Positions 35,735-44,108 of a DNA stretch of 64,000 nucleotides are shown piece by piece. Source of the stretch: Acidobacteriota bacterium (GTDB taxonomy: Bacteria > Acidobacteriota > Terriglobia > Terriglobales > Acidobacteriaceae); NCBI GenBank assembly GCA_021846945.1, contig JAJZVZ010000001.1:62001-126000 (forward strand), in the 5' to 3' direction. The translations under genes and the position numbers were made by a program. The notes below the pieces were generated by a model. That model had not been told where the DNA came from. It saw nothing but the letters and a program-made list of their open reading frames with translations, and made no database searches. Positions within the stretch are counted from its first letter, which is position 1. Every line of letters begins with the position of its first letter.

Positions 35735-38700
35735 ATGCAAACCGTCAACGATTGTCCAAAGCAGGTTCGCCCCAGATGGCGTGTACTGCTTCTCGCCGCA
35801 GTGGCTGCCGTCGGCTCGGTGATCTGCGGCCCGGCAGCTATGGCACAGAGCGGCGCTGGCTCCATTCAGGGAACCGTGACCGATTCCACGGGCGCAGTCA
35901 TCCCGGGAGCATCAATCCGCGTAGTCAATCAGGCCACAAAGGTGGCGGCCGCTGCAAAATCCAATAATGTTGGCTTCTATCAGGTGCCAAGCCTCTTTGC
36001 AGGCACGTACATCGTAACGGTCAGCGCGCCGGATATGAAGACCTACGTCAGAACCATTCAGCTTCTGGTGTCCCAGACCGCGGTTATCAACCCGGTGATG
36101 ATGCCGGGTGCGGTGACGCAGCAGGTGACGGTAACCGGAAACACCTTACAGTTGACTGACACCACCAGTGGCGCGATCAGCTCAACGCTGGAAAACCAAA
36201 GAATCAGCCAGCTTCCCATGAATACTCGTAATTTGCTCACGCTGGCTGGCGACACGGTGCCCGGCCTGGAGGGCGGCTCCCGTGACAACGGCCTGATGCC
36301 GGAAGCAACCGAATATGTGGCGGATGGTGTGCCTTTGGACAACGATAATTTTGGCGGCCAGACGAATACGTTCGGGTCCATGCTACCTGACGCGGACTCG
36401 ATCCAGCAGGTTTCCTTCGAAATGACCAGCACCCCCGCCCAATATGCAACGCCGGGGACTGCTGTCATCACGACCAAATCGGGAACGAACAACCTGCATG
36501 GCTCGTTGTTCGAAACAGCGGTGAACAGCTACTGGGGCGTCGCAAAAACCAGGAACGACCTTAGCAATTTCGTCGCGCCTCCGTATATCCGCAACGAATT
36601 CGGCGCATCGGCCGGTGGTCCCATAGTCATTCCTGGTCTCTATCACGGCCAGAACAAGAGCTTCTGGTTTTTCGGTTATGAGCGGTATTCACTGGCGGCG
36701 ACTTCCCGGGAAGAGGTGTCCGTGCCGACGATGGCGGAACGGAATGGAGACTTCAGCGGGATGGTGAGCAACGGTCTGTTGCAAGAGATTTACGATCCGG
36801 CGACAACAGCGCCCAACCCGAACTGTCCACTGCCGCTCTTTGCGTCCGGCGCCCCGCAAAGCAATAACTGGTGTCGTACCCAGTTCGCCTATAACGGTGT
36901 TGCGAACACGATTAGTCCTTCCCGAGAATCTCCGGGAGCTAAGCTGATGTATTCGATCACGCCCCAACCCTCGAACTTGAACAACCCTTTTATAACGCCA
37001 AATCTCAACTCGCCCGACGTGCAGTATGTCGTTATCCCGACGATCACCTGGCGCCTCGATCAAAACTTCAATGCCAACAACAAGGCCTTTCTGCGCTATC
37101 AGCAGAATTTAGATTACAACCGGGCATTGCGGAATTACCCGAATGATTCGCCAGCCACGATTGCCGCCAATGGCTTCCCGGCCGCAGCCAGCGGCTACCA
37201 ACTGATTCCAGAGGCCAACTTTGCAGGCGCGCTCGGATATACGCACATCTTTTCGCCCACATTCTTTTCCGAAACGAATTTGAGCCAGCAATGGTTCATG
37301 CAATATGTCGGCGGCGGCGGTAACCCCAATCTCGACTACGACAAGATGCTGGGCCTGCCTAACAACTTCGGCGAAACGGGTTTCCCGGTCATCAACGGTC
37401 TGACGACAATGAACTACGGTGGCACGATGTACCAGTACCAGGAGAACCAGATCATCTCGCAGATCGACGAGAACTTGACCAAGATCATTGGAAAGCATCA
37501 ATTGCAATTCGGCGGCCGATTTCGGCATGGCCGGTTCTACTACCTGAATAGCCGAAATGCTGACACGACAACCTTCAGCACCTTTACAACCGGGCTTGAA
37601 GAACCCTCAACCGGCGCCGTTTATGGCTCTTGGGAGAATACAGGCCTGGGCGACGCCGGCTTGTACCTCGGGAACGTTGCGGCGGCCTCGGTGCAATTGC
37701 AGGATCCCCCGACATGGTTCCGCGACATGGAGTATGACGCCTACTTCCAGGACAACTGGCATATGAGTCGCGACCTGACGGTGAACCTTGGCTTCCGCTA
37801 TGAGGCGCATCCGGCAAGGGCAACAAGGGGCAACGTGATGGATGCCTTCGACCTTGTCCATCACGCCATTGTGGTGGGCGCCCCCATCGCCAACCTGATT
37901 TCGGAAGGATGGACGACCCGGGCGATCATTACCAACCTGCAGAATATTGGCGTAAATCTAGAAACGCCGCAGCAGGCCGGCTATCCTAGCGCGCTGTACG
38001 AAAGCGCGGACCTGACAGTAAGCCCACGCGTGGGAATCGCGTGGCAACCATTCGGGAATCAGTCAGGAACGGTGCTGCGTGGAGGTTACGGCCGCTACAT
38101 TTACCCGGTTCCCACCCGCAATGCGAATCCCGGTCCGACCGGGTTGCCATTCGCATATGGCTATACGCAAAATTACAACTCCGCCAACCAATCGCCCGAT
38201 GGGCTGCCAAACTATACGCTGCGCGAGATCTACGACCCGGCTACAAATCCCAATTCGATTCAGATGGGCACGAATGCCACAAACATTGTCGATACCACGA
38301 CAACCACTGCCATTGTGCCCGGCATCAGCGCAGAGTACTTCGATCCGGATTATAAGCCCGACATGGTCACAGAGGTCGACGCAACGGTCGAACAGCCCCT
38401 CAAAGGAAACTCTGCTCTCCGTTTAAGCTGGGTCTGGACCCACAGCTCTTACCTCGATCATTTCTACCATCCAAACAACCACCTTTCCAATTTTGTTTGG
38501 GAGATGAACACCGGCACAGCACCGCCGACCGGTGGAGCAAGTGTCATCGGGACGCCCCAGCAGGACACATACGCAGCGACTGCACTTGGACCCTATGACA
38601 ATACCGTCTATGGCGACTTTGTCTGGAATGAAAAAACCGGCTGGTCCAACAGCAATGCACTCCAGGTGAACTATCAGCGGCTGTTTCACAATGGATTCGC

Positions 38701-39694
38701 TTATCAAATCTTCTACGTCTGGACCAGAGCGTTTCGCGTCGGCGGCAACACCTTCCGTGATGGACAGAATTACACCTCGCAGTCCTATCTTGGTGTTCGT
38801 CCCATAACGGCGAGCTTCACATCCGCCTATCCAGTCACTCCCGCTGCCGTTCCGCCGGCACGCCCCGCGGGTATCGCATCTTACGCCGATTGGCACGCGC
38901 AGGATGTGTGGGAGAGTTATCAGCTCGACGCCGGCATCCCGCCGCAGCATATTCAGTTCAACTACATCTTCGATCTGCCGATAGGCCGCGGCAAAAAGTT
39001 CCTCGGCAACTCGAATCGCTTTGTCGATGAACTGGTTGGTGGTTATCAAATCGCCGGTAGTGGCTCTGTGCTTTCGGAGATATTCCAACCCGGCAGCGGG
39101 ACTTGGGGACCTACGAACCCCATTCATATTTACAAGCACAAGCTGCCAATCGTGGATTGCCGCAGCGGCAACTGTTATCCTTCGTATCTGTGGTTTAACG
39201 GCTACATCCCACCGACTCAAAATGCCAGCAGCGGACAGTGCACTGCCGCCAACGGCGTGAAAACAGGCTCCGGCGGGGCACTGGAATGCGTCTATGGCCT
39301 GCCATCGAATTACAAGCCATACCAGGAGCCGATTGACACCGTTCCCGGTACACCCTTCTATAACACCAACGACGTAACGGTGAAGCTGGCAAATGGAAAA
39401 ACGGCTACGGAAGGTTATGGATCCGGACCAATCGGAATCAATCCGTACTCGCACACCTTCATCTCGGGACCCTATAACTGGGAGACCGACATCTCGCTGT
39501 ACAAGGTCTTTCCCGTTACAGAGAGGTTCAACCTAAGGTTCAATATGGATGCCTTTAACTTCCTCAACCATCAGGGATGGAATAACCCCAACTCGACCAC
39601 CGGCGTTGAGGCGTATTGGCCGGGCGGGCAATCCGGCGCTTCATCCCACAACGCTGGTCGCCAGATTCAGTTCACGTTGCGGCTAACCTTCTAG
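35735..39694 (+). CDS. Oar-type TonB-dependent receptor with carboxypeptidase-like N-terminal domain
   Basis: A 1319-residue outer-membrane protein. Signal peptide to about residue 37 (AAVAAVGSVICGPAAMAQ). Residues 40-120 form a carboxypeptidase-regulatory-like Ig domain (GSIQGTVTDSTGAVIPGASI). A plug domain follows (VTVTGNTLQLTDTTSGAIS, QLPMNTRNLLTLAGDTVPG), then a large beta-barrel with many Tyr/Asn-rich strands. The last residues IQFTLRLTF end in the aromatic expected for BAM recognition. Such receptors take up large substrates, often oligosaccharides or peptides, powered by TonB. The downstream GH5, lyase and GH31 genes favour a glycan. Strong SD AGGAGG. Confidence 0.88.
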   Translation: MQTVNDCPKQVRPRWRVLLLAAVAAVGSVICGPAAMAQSGAGSIQGTVTDSTGAVIPGASIRVVNQATKVAAAAKSNNVGFYQVPSLFAGTYIVTVSAPDMKTYVRTIQLLVSQTAVINPVMMPGAVTQQVTVTGNTLQLTDTTSGAISSTLENQRISQLPMNTRNLLTLAGDTVPGLEGGSRDNGLMPEATEYVADGVPLDNDNFGGQTNTFGSMLPDADSIQQVSFEMTSTPAQYATPGTAVITTKSGTNNLHGSLFETAVNSYWGVAKTRNDLSNFVAPPYIRNEFGASAGGPIVIPGLYHGQNKSFWFFGYERYSLAATSREEVSVPTMAERNGDFSGMVSNGLLQEIYDPATTAPNPNCPLPLFASGAPQSNNWCRTQFAYNGVANTISPSRESPGAKLMYSITPQPSNLNNPFITPNLNSPDVQYVVIPTITWRLDQNFNANNKAFLRYQQNLDYNRALRNYPNDSPATIAANGFPAAASGYQLIPEANFAGALGYTHIFSPTFFSETNLSQQWFMQYVGGGGNPNLDYDKMLGLPNNFGETGFPVINGLTTMNYGGTMYQYQENQIISQIDENLTKIIGKHQLQFGGRFRHGRFYYLNSRNADTTTFSTFTTGLEEPSTGAVYGSWENTGLGDAGLYLGNVAAASVQLQDPPTWFRDMEYDAYFQDNWHMSRDLTVNLGFRYEAHPARATRGNVMDAFDLVHHAIVVGAPIANLISEGWTTRAIITNLQNIGVNLETPQQAGYPSALYESADLTVSPRVGIAWQPFGNQSGTVLRGGYGRYIYPVPTRNANPGPTGLPFAYGYTQNYNSANQSPDGLPNYTLREIYDPATNPNSIQMGTNATNIVDTTTTTAIVPGISAEYFDPDYKPDMVTEVDATVEQPLKGNSALRLSWVWTHSSYLDHFYHPNNHLSNFVWEMNTGTAPPTGGASVIGTPQQDTYAATALGPYDNTVYGDFVWNEKTGWSNSNALQVNYQRLFHNGFAYQIFYVWTRAFRVGGNTFRDGQNYTSQSYLGVRPITASFTSAYPVTPAAVPPARPAGIASYADWHAQDVWESYQLDAGIPPQHIQFNYIFDLPIGRGKKFLGNSNRFVDELVGGYQIAGSGSVLSEIFQPGSGTWGPTNPIHIYKHKLPIVDCRSGNCYPSYLWFNGYIPPTQNASSGQCTAANGVKTGSGGALECVYGLPSNYKPYQEPIDTVPGTPFYNTNDVTVKLANGKTATEGYGSGPIGINPYSHTFISGPYNWETDISLYKVFPVTERFNLRFNMDAFNFLNHQGWNNPNSTTGVEAYWPGGQSGASSHNAGRQIQFTLRLTF

Positions 39695-39741
39695 CAACAT
39701 GACCTCGTGATTCTACAATCGTGCCTGCGTATTTGGGTGCT

Positions 39742-39779
39742 CCATCCTTGCGGCATCTTCGCTTTTGCCGCAAGGATGG
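39742..39779 (+). terminator. 14-bp hairpin after the Oar-type receptor gene
   Basis: Perfect arms CCATCCTTGCGGCA (39742-39755) and TGCCGCAAGGATGG (39766-39779) around a 10-nt loop, 47 bp after the stop codon. No T-tract follows. It also lies inside the long 5' extension of the GH5 frame, which argues for a later GH5 start. Confidence 0.55.
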
Positions 39780-39859
39780 GAAAGCACAGATTCGCATGGC
39801 CGCGGCGCCGGCTTGGCGTGAAGGCCGGCCTCGCGCACGTAAAATGCATGAGAGGTTTC

Positions 39860-41581
39860 ATGCTGTTCTTCTTGCATCACGTGCGAATGAACCGGCTACG
39901 CCGCAGAGCGTACAACTCGATTTCCCTATGCTTTGCCACTCTCGTGTTTCTATGCGGCGCCCGCACTGCTATTGCGGAGCCGGCGTTTCCTCTTCACACT
40001 CAGGGCGGAGCTATTGTCGATCGTAACGGCGTACGCGTTCATCTGAACGGTGTGAACTGGTACGGCGCCGAGTCAACCGACTTCGTTGTCGCAGGTTTGC
40101 AAGCCGCCACCCTTCAAAGTATCGTTCAGCAGATCAAGGATCTTGGATTTAACGTCGTGCGTTTACCCTGGTCGAATCAGCTCTACGAAACGGATCCGGT
40201 GGTTGGCAACTATGCGCTCGCGGCGAATCCAAGCCTGGAAGGCGAAAATGCGCTCACCATTCTGGACCAGGTGATTGCCACACTCACCAGTGCCGGCATC
40301 ATGGTAATTCTCGACAACCACAACAGCAATGCGGAGTGGTGCTGCAGCACCAAGGATGGCAATTCACTCTGGTACAACAACCAATATCCCCAATCCAGTT
40401 GGATCGCAGATTGGGAGGGAATGGTACATCGCTACCAGAACAATCCCTCGGTGATCGGCGCCGATCTGCGGAATGAGCCGCGTTCGCCTGCCACCTGGGG
40501 CGGCAGTTTGAACACGGACTGGCATGCCGCGGCACAGCTTGGCGGTAATGCCGCGCTGAGCGTTAACTCCAGTTTGCTGATCTTTGTTGAGGGCATCAAT
40601 TACGCGACGGACCTTTCCGGTGCCGCTACATTACCCGTTCAACTCAATGTGGCCAACCGTCTGGTATACGAAGCTCATAATTACGGAAACGACTTCTCCA
40701 ATTTGACCGGCTACAGTGATTTCGCAAATCGGGCAACATCGAATTGGGGCTATCTTGCGACGGGCAATAACCCCCAACCACTCTGGATTGGTGAATTTGG
40801 AACCTGCAATACGGCTGATACCTGCATCAACAGTAGTACCTCCAGCAACAATGGTTACTGGTTCAACATGCTTACTGCATATCTGCAGCAGTATGGAATT
40901 GATTGGACTTATTGGCCGATCAATGGCACACACTCCACTGGAGGCAATTCGGCGTATGGTTCTACCGAAACTTATGGCGTTCTGAATGCGTCATGGAATG
41001 GAACCGCCAATGCGCGCCTGACAGCGCGGCTCCAGAGCACGATGGCCACGGCGGGCCCTGGCATTACACTGGTTGGGCCAGCCAGCAGCGTCAATGTCGC
41101 GCCGGGAGAAACCGGGAGTACAACAGTCGCGATCGTACCCGGGAACGGCTTTACCGGCACGGTGAATCTGGGTTGCACGGTCAGTGGCCCGTCCGGCACA
41201 ACGGATGCGCCAACCTGTCGTGTGCCGCCTTCTGAAAGCATCTCGGGAACTGCTCCGGCAAATGCAACCGTATCAATCACTACGACAGCAGCGGTGAGCC
41301 ACACCCGGCAACAAAATCCGTGGGATATTTTCACGGGTGGCTCAAGGAGTGTGGCGACGGGTTATGTTCTGCTACTCGCCGGAAGTTTTGCGCGCTACCG
41401 TAAGATCTGGCTGGTACCACTCATTGGTTTCGTAGCCATTTTCAGCCTTGCGGGTCTTACAGGCTGCGGCGGCAATAGCTCCTCGCCCGGAACCACGGCG
41501 GGATCGTATACCGTGACGATTACAGGAACCAGCACGGGAATTGCTTCATCCGCAGCGCAGATCTCGCTGACGGTTCAGTAA
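39860..41581 (+). CDS. GH5-family secreted glycoside hydrolase (cellulase-like)
   Basis: A 573-residue protein if started at ATG 39860, which has GAGAGG upstream; 39848 and 39887 are alternatives. A signal peptide ends near LFLCGARTAIAEP. The GH5 barrel shows VDRNGVRVHLNGVNWYGAES, VRLPWSN and the acid/base Glu in DLRNEP (E206), with the nucleophile Glu in LWIGEFGT (E312). The catalytic domain ends near residue 400. An Ig-like region follows, then two hydrophobic segments, an LTGCGG motif and a final TAGSYTVTITGTSTGIAS tail. It should cut beta-1,4-glucan or mannan outside the cytoplasm. Confidence 0.87.
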   Translation: MLFFLHHVRMNRLRRRAYNSISLCFATLVFLCGARTAIAEPAFPLHTQGGAIVDRNGVRVHLNGVNWYGAESTDFVVAGLQAATLQSIVQQIKDLGFNVVRLPWSNQLYETDPVVGNYALAANPSLEGENALTILDQVIATLTSAGIMVILDNHNSNAEWCCSTKDGNSLWYNNQYPQSSWIADWEGMVHRYQNNPSVIGADLRNEPRSPATWGGSLNTDWHAAAQLGGNAALSVNSSLLIFVEGINYATDLSGAATLPVQLNVANRLVYEAHNYGNDFSNLTGYSDFANRATSNWGYLATGNNPQPLWIGEFGTCNTADTCINSSTSSNNGYWFNMLTAYLQQYGIDWTYWPINGTHSTGGNSAYGSTETYGVLNASWNGTANARLTARLQSTMATAGPGITLVGPASSVNVAPGETGSTTVAIVPGNGFTGTVNLGCTVSGPSGTTDAPTCRVPPSESISGTAPANATVSITTTAAVSHTRQQNPWDIFTGGSRSVATGYVLLLAGSFARYRKIWLVPLIGFVAIFSLAGLTGCGGNSSSPGTTAGSYTVTITGTSTGIASSAAQISLTVQ

Positions 41582-41765
41582 TTTGACGAATGCGAAGGCG
41601 AAGTACCCGGAAGGCGATGCAGGCAGCACATTGCTTTGCTCACTTAAGAGATGGCATTGCCGGGCAGGTGCATATCCGAACTTTGGAAGGACTTCAAGCG
41701 ATCACTCCCGCAGCCTTTGACCCGATCAGCGAAACAAGAAGCCAATCAGATCATGGCAGGGAAAA

Positions 41766-43832
41766 ATGGAGGAAGCAAATATCACAAATATGAAGAGGCG
41801 AACGTTTCTCATGCAATCGGGTGCGGGATTAGCCGCAGCCGCGCTACCAGGATTGGCGCAGGCACCAGCAGCTTCAGGCGGCAAGCACGCTGGGAAAGTG
41901 GCTGGGACTGCTGTTGCACGCGGAGTCCAGCCGCCGATTGTGCATCCCGGAATACTGCAAACTCGCGCTGACCTCGAGTTTATGAAGGCGAAGATTAAGG
42001 CGGGCGAAGAGCCCTGGAAATCTGCGTGGGCCTTGTGGCTCACTGGTCCCACCTCGTCGCTCGACTTCACGCCCACGCCGTTTGTCCATGTCATTCGCGG
42101 CGCATACGATGCTGGAGATCAGGGTGGCCGCGCGCTCCAGGAAAGCGCCAGCGCGGCGGAAAATCATGTGATGCAGTGGTACATGACCGGAGACGAGGCG
42201 CATGCGGACAAAGCGATCGAAATCTTCGATGCCTGGTCGGGCACGCTCGCGGACTTTTTTGAGAACGACGCGATGTTGCTGGCCGGTTGGACAGGCGGCC
42301 AGTTCTGCAACGCAGCAGAGATTCTGCGTGCCACGTATCCGCGCTGGAGCCAGCGCTCGCAAGCGCAGTTCAAGCGCATGCTGTTGACGGTGTATGTGCC
42401 GCTCTTGCGGATGTTCTATCCCGAAGCAAACGGCAACTGGGACGGGGCGATCATGTACACGCTGCTGGCGATCGGCGTCTTCTGCGAAGATCGCGATTTG
42501 ATGGAGGCGGTCTACCAGCACTTTCGTACCGGACCTGGGAACGGTGGCATTACGCGTTACGTGTACCCGAGCGGACAATGCGAGGAGTCGTGCAGAGATC
42601 AGGGCCATACGCAACTCGGCCTCGGATTCTTTGCCAACACCTGCATCATAGCGAGGAACCAGGGCGTCGATCTATTTGGCGAGGCCGATAACCGGTTGGC
42701 GCTTGGGTTTGAATACACCGCGCGCTACATGCTGGGCGAGAATGTGCCCGCTTATGGCACGATCAGCGAGAGGACGAGAGGGCGATTCAGCGACATCTAC
42801 TGCGCGATTTTGCAGCATTATCGCTATGAGAAGCATATCGCGATGCCCTATACAGAAAGGGCGGCGCAAAGGGTCTTGCGCGCGCACAGTGTGGCTACGA
42901 TGTTTCGCGGCGACTCTGGAAAAGCTCCCATCAGACTGAAGCCCGCGCCGGCGGCATCGGCGATCGCAACCATGGCTGGAGCGCAGGCAAAGCCGATGGG
43001 GGCAGCAGCCCCGGCAGCCGTTGCCGTCGCGCCGGGTGAATCGATCCAGGACGCATTGGACAAGCTAAAGGCGAACGGCGGCGGGACTCTATGCCTGGCT
43101 GCAGGATTGCATACGCTGCCGGCAACGCTAAAGCTTCCCAGCAGAGTGACGATCGTGGGGACGGGCCTTGATTGCGAGCTGTTCCTCGATCCGAAGAGTG
43201 CGGGATCTGAAGCGGCGATCGCCAATGCAGAGCCAGACCTGCACGACGTGGTTCTGCGGGACTTGGTCATTGAAGGCGGCCAGACTCCGGAGGCCTCGCA
43301 CGATCCGAACTCTGACGTGCAACGACGGCGGCTGGAACATGGACCGATTCGCGCCGGAATAGTGTTTCAGAGTAATGGCAAGGCGGTACAGCGCAACTTG
43401 ACGTTTGAGCATGTCACCGTGCGCAACTGCACTTATAACGCGGTGGAAATGTTCGGGGCCGAGCAGGTGAGGATCATCAATTGTGATTTCTCGGCAAGTG
43501 GAGGGATGGTGCCGCCCGGTCATGGAAAGAACCACAATCTGAAGATGAATCGTGTTTCTCGTGTCACAATCAGTGGGTCGCGCTTCGCCGACTCGATGTG
43601 GGGGCATGGAGTAGCAGTGATCTTCGGAGATAACGTTGCGATTCGTGATTGCGAGCTTACACGGAACGCGCTCGACGGCCTGATGATCGCTGAAAGCCGG
43701 CAGGTAACGGTGGAGGGGTGCCTTGCGGAAGGCAATGGCGGCGCGGGGATCACACAGGAAACCTGGATGGATCGGAATTGGAATGCGGTGGCGAGAAACA
43801 ACATCCTGCGCAATAACGTTGTCGAAGGGTGA
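41766..43832 (+). CDS. Tat-exported alginate-lyase-fold / beta-helix two-domain protein
   Basis: A 688-residue protein. The Tat signal is MKRRTFLMQSGAGLAAAALP (start ATG 41766, or 41790 directly at this segment). Residues about 50-390 match the alginate lyase alpha/alpha-barrel fold (HPGILQTRADLEFMKAKI, NGNWDGAIMYTLLAIG, CRDQGHTQLGLGFF, FEYTARYML). After a linker rich in Ala/Pro, residues about 415-688 form a right-handed beta-helix (GGGTLCLAAGLHTLPATLKL, then repeated N-rich turns such as IRDCELTRNALDGL). It probably degrades an acidic or sulfated polysaccharide outside the cytoplasm, but substrate is not predictable. The helix ends abruptly at RNNVVEG. Confidence 0.78.
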   Translation: MEEANITNMKRRTFLMQSGAGLAAAALPGLAQAPAASGGKHAGKVAGTAVARGVQPPIVHPGILQTRADLEFMKAKIKAGEEPWKSAWALWLTGPTSSLDFTPTPFVHVIRGAYDAGDQGGRALQESASAAENHVMQWYMTGDEAHADKAIEIFDAWSGTLADFFENDAMLLAGWTGGQFCNAAEILRATYPRWSQRSQAQFKRMLLTVYVPLLRMFYPEANGNWDGAIMYTLLAIGVFCEDRDLMEAVYQHFRTGPGNGGITRYVYPSGQCEESCRDQGHTQLGLGFFANTCIIARNQGVDLFGEADNRLALGFEYTARYMLGENVPAYGTISERTRGRFSDIYCAILQHYRYEKHIAMPYTERAAQRVLRAHSVATMFRGDSGKAPIRLKPAPAASAIATMAGAQAKPMGAAAPAAVAVAPGESIQDALDKLKANGGGTLCLAAGLHTLPATLKLPSRVTIVGTGLDCELFLDPKSAGSEAAIANAEPDLHDVVLRDLVIEGGQTPEASHDPNSDVQRRRLEHGPIRAGIVFQSNGKAVQRNLTFEHVTVRNCTYNAVEMFGAEQVRIINCDFSASGGMVPPGHGKNHNLKMNRVSRVTISGSRFADSMWGHGVAVIFGDNVAIRDCELTRNALDGLMIAESRQVTVEGCLAEGNGGAGITQETWMDRNWNAVARNNILRNNVVEG

Positions 43833-44108
43833 GAAGCCTTCTTAGTTCTTATTGCTCCCGGCAACCGTATTGTTGGGTATATCCAGAAACGTCTGTCGAG
43901 AGAGCCTCCGGAAGTGCCCTTCTTAAGTCACCTCGATCACACCGCGACGTGACAGCGATGGCTCCGGACAGCGCGCTATTCATAGCGTTGTCCGGAACCT
44001 CAAAGGTTCTAGGTCTGAAGGCGCACATGGTATGTTATTCCCTCGTGACTTGTTGTAGTTGACGGCACGATTCTTATTACGAAGTTATTGCCTTCAAGGA
44101 GAAATGAA
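43833..44108. other. Spacer before the GH31 gene
   Basis: About 275 bp without a gene I can defend. It ends in the strong ribosome-binding site AAGGAGA at 44095-44101. Confidence 0.5.

Noticed and set aside
39707-39859. Longer N-terminus of the GH5 protein starting at GTG 39707
   Set aside because: It runs through the 14-bp hairpin after the receptor gene and puts extra residues before the signal peptide; a start near 39860 is more likely.
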